Positions 6,010 to 10,812 of a stretch of DNA of 10,812 bases are shown here, in pieces. This DNA is from Bacilli bacterium (GTDB lineage: Bacteria > Bacillota_I > Bacilli_A > RF39 > UBA660), in NCBI GenBank assembly GCA_900751815.1, contig CAADST010000120.1, positions 1-10,812 on the forward strand. The letters are read 5' to 3'. The position numbers were made by a program, and so were the translations under genes. A model generated the notes under the pieces. The model saw only the letters and a program-made list of their open reading frames with translations, was not told the DNA's origin and searched no databases. Position 1 is the stretch's first letter. Each line of letters opens with the position of its first letter.

Positions 6010-6038
6010 ATTTTAACATAATTAATATTGTTTGTCAA
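6010..6038 (-). promoter_or_regulatory. Promoter for the acidic-protein gene
   Basis: On the minus strand: TTGACA (6038-6033), a 17-bp spacer and TAAAAT (6015-6010) preceded by TGT. This is close to consensus. The ribosome site AAAGGGGA lies at about 5977-5984, before the ATG at 5968. Confidence 0.85.
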
Positions 6039-6102
6039 TTTTGTGTAAATGAAAATTTCTTTAGACTAATTTTGTCTATATACAAGTTTTTTTAAAAAAT
6101 TG

Positions 6103-6111
6103 TGATACAAT
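6103..6111 (+). promoter_or_regulatory. Extended -10 promoter for the gene at 6136
   Basis: TGATACAAT gives a TGn-extended -10 (TACAAT at 6106-6111), but no good -35 lies 16-18 bases upstream. GAGGAAAG at about 6123-6130 is the ribosome site for the ATG at 6136. Confidence 0.5.
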
Positions 6112-6135
6112 AAGATAAAGTAGAGGAAAGGCATT

Positions 6136-6474
6136 ATGAAAAAGAAGTATTTAGTAGTTCTAATTAGTATTTTAATAGTTGTAATCGGGGGAATATTAAT
6201 GTTACAAAGTAGTGAAAATCAAGTTAAAATGTACAAATTAATTGATACGAGTGATGCTTTAGCTATAAGAATAGAAACTGCTCCAGGCAGTGGAGAATAT
6301 GTAGGATCTGATTCTAATACTTGGCCAGGGGAAGGTTATGTATTTAATGCGGATTTATCCAGATGTGAAAATGGATCAACTTTGTTGTGGAATTCTGAAA
6401 CTAATTCAGTATTAATGAAAGCAACAACATCAGATAAATGCTATGTTTATTTTGATATTTATAATTCAAATTAA
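6136..6474 (+). CDS. Small membrane-anchored extracellular protein with a two-cysteine domain
   Basis: 112 residues: MKKK, then one long hydrophobic segment (about 5-24) with no lipobox Cys and no clear cleavage site, so it is probably an uncleaved N-terminal anchor with the rest outside. The exported part contains LAIRIETAPGSGEYVGS, WPGEGYVFNADLSRCENG (C77) and TSDKCYVYFD (C102). The two Cys, 25 residues apart, could form a disulfide. The W-P-x-x-GY-x-FN...CENG...SDKCYVYF pattern recalls, from memory, a segment near the start of longer surface proteins of gut Bacillota. If so, this is a minimal or truncated version. The gene has GAGGAAAG upstream and is divergent from the acidic-protein gene. 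No function is assigned. Confidence 0.7.
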   Translation: MKKKYLVVLISILIVVIGGILMLQSSENQVKMYKLIDTSDALAIRIETAPGSGEYVGSDSNTWPGEGYVFNADLSRCENGSTLLWNSETNSVLMKATTSDKCYVYFDIYNSN

Positions 6475-6491
6475 TAACTTATTTTATTAAT
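6470..6491 (+). terminator. Weak AT-only hairpin after the surface-protein gene
   Basis: ATTAATAA (6470-6477) and TTATTAAT (6484-6491) form an 8-bp stem containing only A-T pairs, overlapping the stop codon. It is the only candidate end signal before the next gene. Read-through into the next gene is likely. Confidence 0.25.
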
Positions 6492-6504
6492 ACTAATATA
6501 CTTT

Positions 6505-6533
6505 TTGAAACAAAATTTAGTAATAAATAATTA
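6505..6533 (+). promoter_or_regulatory. Possible promoter for the GDPD-DedA pair
   Basis: TTGAAA (6505-6510), a 17-bp spacer and TAATTA (6528-6533). The -10 is poor and lacks the TGn seen at other promoters here. No clear ribosome site precedes the ATG at 6554. Confidence 0.35.
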
Positions 6534-6553
6534 ATGTTAGCATAAGATTATTT

Positions 6554-7156
6554 ATGAAAAAGTTTATAGCTCATCGAGGAATATGGAATGATTCAGTAAA
6601 GGATAATTCTTATCAAGCATTATATAATGGGTTACTAAGTGAAGAATATATTGGTATTGAAACTGATGTAAGAGTAACTAAGGATAATGTTTTTGTTATT
6701 TATCATGATCCATTATACAATGGTAAATTAGTAAAAAATGTTTATTATAAAGATATGGTTGATGTTTGTAGATTAGAAGATATTTTAAAAATAAAAACTG
6801 ATAAAATAATATTACTGGAAATAAAAGATTTTAATATGGATGTAAAAAAGTTTATAAAACTTATAGATAAATATAAGAGAAATGTTATGATTATGTCTTT
6901 TAGTACTTTAGTAATTAATAAAATAAAAACACTTAATACTAAATATAAATTAGGAGTATTAAATTATATTATAAATAGTGATAGTAATTATGATTATGAT
7001 TTTATATGTTTACTAGATATTATTAGCAATAATTTTGTTATAGAAAGATTAAAAAAAAGAAATATAGAAGTATTAATTTATGGAGTGATAGACATATTAG
7101 AGGATGCCACATATATAATAGATGATAATAAGCTAAAAGGCCTTGCTAAACTATAG
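6554..7156 (+). CDS. Glycerophosphodiester phosphodiesterase family protein
   Basis: 200 residues, GDPD/UgpQ-type TIM barrel. IAHRG (H7, R8) is the first catalytic-His motif, IGIETDVRVTKD supplies E35 and D37, VIYHDP the second His (H51), and ILLEIKD the later acidic residue E89 with K91. These are the usual metal ligands and catalytic residues. Such enzymes split glycerophosphodiesters into glycerol-3-phosphate and an alcohol. There is no signal peptide, so it should act in the cytoplasm. It is about 40 residues shorter than typical members, and the C-terminal part normally ending in a TD-x-P motif is replaced by GVIDILEDATYIIDDNKLKG, so the barrel end is unusual. The start has no clear Shine-Dalgarno sequence. 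The DedA gene follows after 31 bases, probably in the same transcript. Confidence 0.85.
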   Translation: MKKFIAHRGIWNDSVKDNSYQALYNGLLSEEYIGIETDVRVTKDNVFVIYHDPLYNGKLVKNVYYKDMVDVCRLEDILKIKTDKIILLEIKDFNMDVKKFIKLIDKYKRNVMIMSFSTLVINKIKTLNTKYKLGVLNYIINSDSNYDYDFICLLDIISNNFVIERLKKRNIEVLIYGVIDILEDATYIIDDNKLKGLAKL

Positions 7157-7187
7157 TAATTTTGGTAAAATTGAGTAGGTGATGTAA

Positions 7188-7817
7188 ATGCAAGAATTTG
7201 TTGTATCAATTATGGAGAATTTTGGTTATTTTGGAGTTTTTTTTCTAATAGCAATTGAAAATATATTTCCACCGATTCCATCAGAAGTAATACTTTTATT
7301 CGGTGGTTTTATGACTACTAAAACTAGTTTAAATGTTCCTTTGATGATTTTATTTTCAACTTTAGGTTCTTTACTTGGGGCAATAGTTTTATATTATATT
7401 GGTAAAATATTAAATAAAGAAAGGTTAAAAAGAATTGTTTCGGGTAAAGTTGGTAAAATACTTCGTTTAAAAGAAAAAGATATTGATATGGCTGATGAAT
7501 GGTTTGATAAAAAAGGAAATATTACAGTATTTTTCTGTAGGTTTATTCCAATTGTCAGGAGTCTCATTTCGATACCCGCTGGTATGAGTGAAATGCCTAT
7601 GCTTAAGTTTTTAGTTTATACTATTGTAGGTTCTGCAATATGGAATACAGTACTTTTAGTTATAGGTAATCGTGTCGGAGAAAATTGGGAATCAATACTT
7701 TCGATATTTGATAGATATTCGCATATTGTGTTAATAATTTTAGTAATTTTATTTATTGCGTTTATAGTTTGGTTTTATAAATTTAGAAAGCCTAAAAAAG
7801 CTAAAAAAGCAGATTGA
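7188..7817 (+). CDS. DedA family (VTT/SNARE-associated domain) membrane protein
   Basis: 209 residues, the usual DedA length. ENIFPPIPSEVILLFGG (24-40) is the conserved first re-entrant motif. FFCRFIPIVRSLISIPAGM (115-133) is the conserved second motif with the essential Arg pair, followed by W152 and a GN-x-G turn. Helices lie at about 12-42, 50-73, 115-131, 141-162 and 177-197, and the tail is basic (KFRKPKKAKKAD). DedA proteins are bacterial membrane proteins linked to undecaprenyl-phosphate or phospholipid flipping across the inner membrane. The ribosome site is TAGGTGATG (about 7174-7182). Being next to a glycerophosphodiesterase gene fits an envelope-lipid theme, but a shared pathway is inference. 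A terminator overlaps the stop codon. Confidence 0.93.
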   Translation: MQEFVVSIMENFGYFGVFFLIAIENIFPPIPSEVILLFGGFMTTKTSLNVPLMILFSTLGSLLGAIVLYYIGKILNKERLKRIVSGKVGKILRLKEKDIDMADEWFDKKGNITVFFCRFIPIVRSLISIPAGMSEMPMLKFLVYTIVGSAIWNTVLLVIGNRVGENWESILSIFDRYSHIVLIILVILFIAFIVWFYKFRKPKKAKKAD

Positions 7818-7831
7818 AAAATCTGTTTTTT
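7803..7831 (+). terminator. Intrinsic terminator after the DedA gene
   Basis: CAGATT (7810-7815) pairs with AATCTG (7820-7825) around a GAAA tetraloop. The stem extends as A6/T6 past one bulged G (7809), and T-rich sequence follows. The stem includes the last codons and the TGA stop. Confidence 0.85.
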
Positions 7832-7848
7832 CTTTGTTTTTAGAGATT

Positions 7849-7883
7849 TTCGACAAACTCCAAGTTTATTCGATAAAATCCAA
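7849..7883. repeat. Pair of 15-bp direct repeats upstream of the Rpn-family gene
   Basis: TTCGACAAACTCCAA (7849-7863) and TTCGATAAAATCCAA (7869-7883) differ at 2 of 15 positions and are spaced 20 bp start to start. They lie just upstream of the Rpn gene promoter. The first contains TTCGACA, the reverse complement of a Spo0A-box-like TGTCGAA, which may be chance. Confidence 0.45.
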
Positions 7884-7905
7884 CAAAATAGGGCAAAATA
7901 AACTC

Positions 7906-7935
7906 TTGACGAATATTTTGGTGTTATGATAGCAT
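7906..7935 (+). promoter_or_regulatory. Candidate promoter and leader hairpin of the Rpn-family gene
   Basis: TTGACG (7906-7911), an 18-bp spacer and TAGCAT (7930-7935) with TGA before it. Downstream, TAAGAAG (7943-7949) and CTTCTTA (7956-7962) form a 7-bp hairpin in the leader just before the ribosome site AAAGAGG (7965-7971) of the ATG at 7978. Confidence 0.5.
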
Positions 7936-7977
7936 AGTGAATTAAGAAGCAGTTACTTCTTAGAAAAGAGGCCAACT

Positions 7978-8828
7978 ATGAATAGAGAAGAATTAAAAAA
8001 CTTACTTATTGATCAAATATTTAAATATGTATTTATGCATGAAGAAATTGCTAGGAGTTTATTAAAGCATTCAGTGATTATTTGCATCTTTATTGGGAGT
8101 ATAAATCAGTAAAATGTGATCCGCAGTATCCTATACCTGCAGATAATATCCATCTCAAAGATTTTTATTCCGATTTGATAATTACATTAAAAAATGGCGA
8201 TTCAGTTTTACTAGAAGCTTATAGTAAATGGGGACACTCTGAATACATTAAGAGTCAAGCATATCAAGATAGATCATCATCTAATCAATTTGAAAAAGGA
8301 GAAAAATATAATAATCCTAAAATGGTAGCTTTAATAAATATAGTAAGAGGTAATTATCAGGGAGGAGAAATACTAGATGAATATAAGATTGTAAGTTTAA
8401 GAACTAAAGATGCACCACTTGCTAAAACAAATAATAAACCATTTTTTGTAATAGCTGTTGACAATATTAAGAAAATTAATTATAATGAGGATGAAAGGTT
8501 TTTACAGATAGTGGACTTACTTAGTAGTGAAAGCATGGAAGAATTAAAAGAAAAAGCCAATAAAAGGAAAGGAGACAAATTTATGGCAAGTGTAGTAAAT
8601 TATGCTGATAAGTATTTAAAAGATGAATTTTATAATGGACTTGGAAGTCAACTAGATTTACAAATGCAAAAAGTTGAAGCTAGAGCTGAAAAAGCCGGAA
8701 TGAAAGCCGGAATTAAGTCTGAGAAGTTGGAAACAGCTAAAAACTTAATAAATCTTGGCAGCAGTAACGATTTTATTTCAAAAGCAACCGGTCTAAAAGA
8801 AAATATTATTGAAAATTTAAGAAAATAA
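7978..8828 (+). pseudogene. Rpn-family recombination-promoting nuclease/putative transposase, single frameshift
   Basis: The ATG at 7978, with AAAGAGG six bases upstream, opens MNREELKNLLIDQIFKYVFM, HEEIARSLLKH, a typical Rpn N-terminus, but the frame stops at 8110. The protein resumes one frame over (KAFSDYLHLYWEYKSVKCDP) and runs to TAA 8826-8828. Adding one base in the A-run at 8064-8066 restores a single frame of about 284 codons. The nuclease core has KDFYSDLIITLKNGDSVLLEAYSKWG, with Asp and Glu at PD-(D/E)xK positions but E-A-Y where the family has E-x-K or E-x-Q. The tail has KAGMKAGIKSEK and the AK-x-L...TGL-x-x-x-I helices. A TTG at 8082 could start a truncated 248-residue product, but this has no evident ribosome site. 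Rpn proteins are mobile-element-like nucleases that promote recombination. The 3' part matches the remnant at 2508-2870. Confidence 0.85.
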
Positions 8829-8850
8829 AATAATTGAAGAGCTTAAAAAC

Positions 8851-8880
8851 TTGTTTAAAATGGAATAAATTAACCATAAT
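8851..8880 (+). promoter_or_regulatory. Weak candidate promoter for the small ORF at 8896
   Basis: TTGTTT (8851-8856), an 18-bp spacer and CATAAT (8875-8880). GTGGTGA (8885-8891) is the ribosome site for the ATG at 8896. Confidence 0.35.
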
Positions 8881-8895
8881 AATAGTGGTGATAAT

Positions 8896-9096
8896 ATGTT
8901 TAATGGATCAAACTACTATTATAAAGGGTATGATGTAACTAGTAATAATCGATTAGAGAAGTTATTTATGGAATATAATAATCCTTATGGTTATAATTTA
9001 GATAGTAATGCAAAGAGGGTTAAAAATATAGAATATGATGTTACTCATACTAATCAAAATTTTGTAAAAAATAAGGAATATTTGGGAAAAAGATAG
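8896..9096 (+). CDS. Small Asn/Tyr-rich hypothetical protein, 66 residues
   Basis: A 66-codon ORF with the ribosome site GTGGTGA 4 bases before the ATG and a terminator starting at its last codons. Both suggest a real, independently expressed small gene. The protein is hydrophilic and rich in Asn and Tyr (NYYYKGYD, EYNNPYGYNLD), with a basic C-terminus (KNKEYLGKR). It has no signal peptide, hydrophobic segment or cysteine. I do not recognise it and give no function. Its separation from the Rpn gene, about 67 bases with its own candidate promoter, argues against its being part of that element. Confidence 0.55.
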   Translation: MFNGSNYYYKGYDVTSNNRLEKLFMEYNNPYGYNLDSNAKRVKNIEYDVTHTNQNFVKNKEYLGKR

Positions 9097-9115
9097 CCAA
9101 GCTCTCTTTTTTTTT
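9087..9115 (+). terminator. Intrinsic terminator between the small ORF and ackA
   Basis: AAAAAGA (9087-9093) pairs with TCTTTTT (9105-9111), and AGC (9095-9097) with GCT (9101-9103), around a CAA loop with one T/C mismatch. A run of T follows. The stem overlaps the TAG stop of the small ORF. Confidence 0.75.
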
Positions 9116-9116
9116 G

Positions 9117-9122
9117 TATAAT
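9117..9122 (+). promoter_or_regulatory. Possible -10 element of ackA abutting the terminator
   Basis: TATAAT directly follows the terminator T-run, with TG immediately upstream, but nothing resembling TTGACA lies 16-18 bases before it. GAGGTGG (9131-9137) is the strong ribosome site for the ATG at 9144. If used, the promoter gives a leader of about 15 bases. Confidence 0.45.
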
Positions 9123-9143
9123 ATTAGATGAGGTGGAAAGAAA

Positions 9144-10328
9144 ATGAAAATATTATCAGTAAATGCTGGTTCATCTTCCTTAAAATTTACTTTAATGGAA
9201 ATGCCAGAAGAAAAAACTATTGCAAGTGGTTTATTTGAAAAAATAGGACTTAGTGATAGTAGTTATACAATTAAGTATAATGGAGAAAAAATTAAGAAAG
9301 ATTGTCCTATGGAAGACCATACTGTGGCAGTTGAAAAATTAATGAGTGAACTAATTGATTTAAAAATCATATCTTCACTTGATGAAATTGAAGGTGTAGG
9401 TCATCGTTTGGTTCATGGTGGTCAAGAATTTAGTGAATCTGTTGTTTTAAATGATGAAGTACTAGATAGAGTTGCTAAATATAATTCCTTAGCACCATTA
9501 CATAATCCTGCAAATATTATGGGAGTTAAAGCTTTTATGAAGGTTATGCCAAATACCATTCAAGTTGGAGTATTTGATACAGCTTTTCATACAACAATGA
9601 AAGAAACAGAATATTTATATCCAGTGCCTTATGAATGGTATGAAAAATATCAAGTTCGTAAATATGGTTTTCACGGAACAAGTCATCGTTTTATTGATAT
9701 GACTATTAGAAAGCATTTAAATAATGATAATTTAAAAGTTATATCTTGTCATATTGGTAATGGTGGATCTATTACAGCAATAGATAGTGGTAAAGTAGTT
9801 GATACATCAATGGGATTTACTCCACTAGCTGGTATTATGATGGGGACTCGTAGTGGTGATGTTGATCCAAGTATTTTGGAATATATGGCAGGTGTTACTG
9901 GAAAAAATATTGCGGAACTAACTAATGATTTAAATAAAAATAGTGGTTTACTTGGTGTAAGTGGTGTAAGTAGTGATTCAAGAGATGTTGAAGCAGCAGC
10001 AGAGGAAGGCAATGAAAGAGCGATACTTGCTCAAGAAATGTATGCCAGAAAAATAGCTAATTATATTGCAATGTATAACAATTTACTTGGTGGAGCTGAT
10101 GTTATAACTTTAACTGCAGGTGTTGGAGAAAATAGTGCAACAATGCGTAAAATGATTTTAGATAAAATTGCTTCTTTAGGAGTAAAATTAGATGAATCTA
10201 AAAATGATTTCCGTGGAGAATTTAGATGCATTACTACAGATGAATCCAAAATTCCAGTATATGTTGTACCAACAAATGAAGAATTAATGATTGCTATTGA
10301 TACAATGAACTTTATAAATCAAAAATAG
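9144..10328 (+). CDS. ackA: Acetate kinase
   Basis: 394 residues, full length for the family, with all expected motifs. They are the N-terminal SVNAGSSSLKF (N7), GHRLVHGG (R88), FDTAFHTTM (D145), FHGTSHRF, SCHIGNGGSI (H203), MGTRSGDVDPS (R236), LTAGVGENS and TNEELMI near the end. The enzyme interconverts acetyl phosphate + ADP and acetate + ATP in the cytoplasm, so it supplies ATP in fermentation with phosphotransacetylase, which is not in this window. The start follows GAGGTGG. The stop is followed within a few bases by the nrnA-type gene with no terminator between, indicating one transcript. Identity is beyond doubt from the motif set. Codon use is AT-rich like its neighbours. Confidence 0.98.
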   Translation: MKILSVNAGSSSLKFTLMEMPEEKTIASGLFEKIGLSDSSYTIKYNGEKIKKDCPMEDHTVAVEKLMSELIDLKIISSLDEIEGVGHRLVHGGQEFSESVVLNDEVLDRVAKYNSLAPLHNPANIMGVKAFMKVMPNTIQVGVFDTAFHTTMKETEYLYPVPYEWYEKYQVRKYGFHGTSHRFIDMTIRKHLNNDNLKVISCHIGNGGSITAIDSGKVVDTSMGFTPLAGIMMGTRSGDVDPSILEYMAGVTGKNIAELTNDLNKNSGLLGVSGVSSDSRDVEAAAEEGNERAILAQEMYARKIANYIAMYNNLLGGADVITLTAGVGENSATMRKMILDKIASLGVKLDESKNDFRGEFRCITTDESKIPVYVVPTNEELMIAIDTMNFINQK

Positions 10329-10334
10329 AAAGTG

Positions 10335-10812
10335 GTGAGTATAATTAAAGAATTATACAAAAAAATATTAAAGATAATTAAAGATTATGATGAAATAGTC
10401 TTAGTTAGACATATTAGTCCTGATCCTGATGCTATAGCAAGTCAAATAGCTTTAAGAGACTCTATAAAACTAACATTCCCTGAAAAGAAAGTTTATGCTG
10501 TTGGAGCAGGAGTTCATAAATTTAAATATTTAGGTAGTTTAGATAAAGTCAATTTAAGTGAACTTAGTAATGCTTTATTAATTGTTTTAGATGTTCCTAA
10601 TTTTGCTAGACTTGATGGCGTAGAGGATTTAGAATATCAAGCTATTTTGAAGATTGATCATCATCCTAGTGAAGATATCATCGGCGATGTTGATTGGACC
10701 GATGATACTAAGAGTAGTACTTGTGAGATGATTGCTAATTTAATTATGGACACTAAACTTGTAATGGATCAAAAGATTGCAGAAAATTTATATATTGGAA
10801 TGGTTTTTGATA
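10335..10812 (+). CDS. nrnA: DHH-family phosphoesterase, NrnA-type (partial, continues past the window)
   Basis: 159 codons remain open to the window end, covering roughly the first half of an NrnA-type protein (usual length a little over 300). Motifs are RHISPDPDAIASQ (H26, D30, D32), LDVPNFARL (D86), IDHHPSEDI (the DHH motif, 108-110) and KSSTCEM; these provide the Mn-binding site. NrnA degrades nano-RNA and dephosphorylates 3'-phosphoadenosine 5'-phosphate in the cytoplasm. It starts just after the ackA stop and is probably co-transcribed. No ATG is available: GTG at 10332 or 10335 is the conventional choice, giving VSIIKELYKK. AGTGGTGA is placed like a ribosome site, which would instead suit ATT at 10344, so the start is uncertain. 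Confidence 0.92.
   Translation, partial: MSIIKELYKKILKIIKDYDEIVLVRHISPDPDAIASQIALRDSIKLTFPEKKVYAVGAGVHKFKYLGSLDKVNLSELSNALLIVLDVPNFARLDGVEDLEYQAILKIDHHPSEDIIGDVDWTDDTKSSTCEMIANLIMDTKLVMDQKIAENLYIGMVFD

Noticed and set aside
5868..6095. Plus-strand open frame of 75 codons
   Set aside because: It overlaps the 5' end, ribosome site and promoter of the minus-strand acidic-protein gene, with no ribosome site of its own.
7775..7975. Minus-strand open frame of 66 codons
   Set aside because: It runs through the DedA 3' end, its terminator and the Rpn promoter; composition looks like an antisense shadow.
8053..8070. Programmed -1 ribosomal frameshift in the Rpn-family gene
   Set aside because: TTATTAAAGCA lacks a classical XXXYYYZ slippery heptamer, and I see no stimulatory hairpin directly downstream; a one-base deletion is simpler.
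2508..8828. A complete composite transposon bounded by the two Rpn copies
   Set aside because: Rpn copies here lack visible terminal inverted repeats or target-site duplications, and both are broken. The genes between them are ordinary metabolic genes.
9749..10249. Two minus-strand open frames inside ackA
   Set aside because: They are antisense shadows of a fully conserved acetate kinase gene.

Overview
The window is AT-rich and gene-dense. Genes are separated by strong sigma-A-type promoters (TTGACA-like -35, 17-bp spacer, TGn plus TAAAAT/TATAAT -10), GGAGG-like ribosome sites and short intrinsic terminators. Stops include TGA, and Trp is TGG, so the standard bacterial code applies. Together with the protein families (YnbB-type lyase, DedA, AckA-NrnA, DUF4143 ATPase, Rpn-type nuclease), this suggests an uncultured low-GC Bacillota/Mollicutes-like gut bacterium. 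That placement is inference; there is no rRNA or marker gene here.

Layout. Bases 1-273 hold pieces of a 23S rRNA uracil methyltransferase gene (RlmD family) on opposite strands: the catalytic-core part reads on the minus strand (about 120-1) and the C-terminus on the plus strand (about 106-273), as if an internal segment had been flipped. Three perfectly spaced 23-bp tandem repeats (268-336) follow, and then a strong promoter. This drives a DUF4143 ATPase with a nuclease-like C-terminus (387-1670) and a small four-helix membrane protein (1679-2017). A separately promoted hypothetical gene (2080-2457) ends in a hairpin facing a decayed 3' remnant of an Rpn-family nuclease on the minus strand (2508-2870).

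Next is a two-gene operon of overlapping genes: a FabG-like short-chain dehydrogenase (2948-3664) and a PLP-dependent YnbB/aluminium-resistance-type lyase (about 3654-4868). It converges on a minus-strand gene for an acidic, apparently disordered protein with repeated short helical motifs (5105-5968). A divergent gene (6136-6474) encodes a small membrane-anchored extracellular protein with two cysteines. A probable pair follows: a glycerophosphodiester phosphodiesterase (6554-7156) and a DedA membrane protein (7188-7817), both envelope-lipid related, ending in a terminator.

The right side holds a nearly complete but frameshifted Rpn-family nuclease gene (7978-8828). Its 3' part is roughly 93% identical, by hand alignment, to the remnant at 2508-2870 and lies in inverted orientation, so the pair brackets about 5.6 kb. 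A tiny Asn/Tyr-rich ORF follows, then the housekeeping pair acetate kinase (9144-10328) and NrnA-type DHH phosphoesterase (from about 10335, running off the window).

The main theme is genome rearrangement: a split and inverted rlmD, and two decayed nuclease/transposase-like copies in inverted orientation around ordinary metabolic genes. I found no RNA gene, CRISPR array or complete insertion sequence, and no clearly new multi-gene system.
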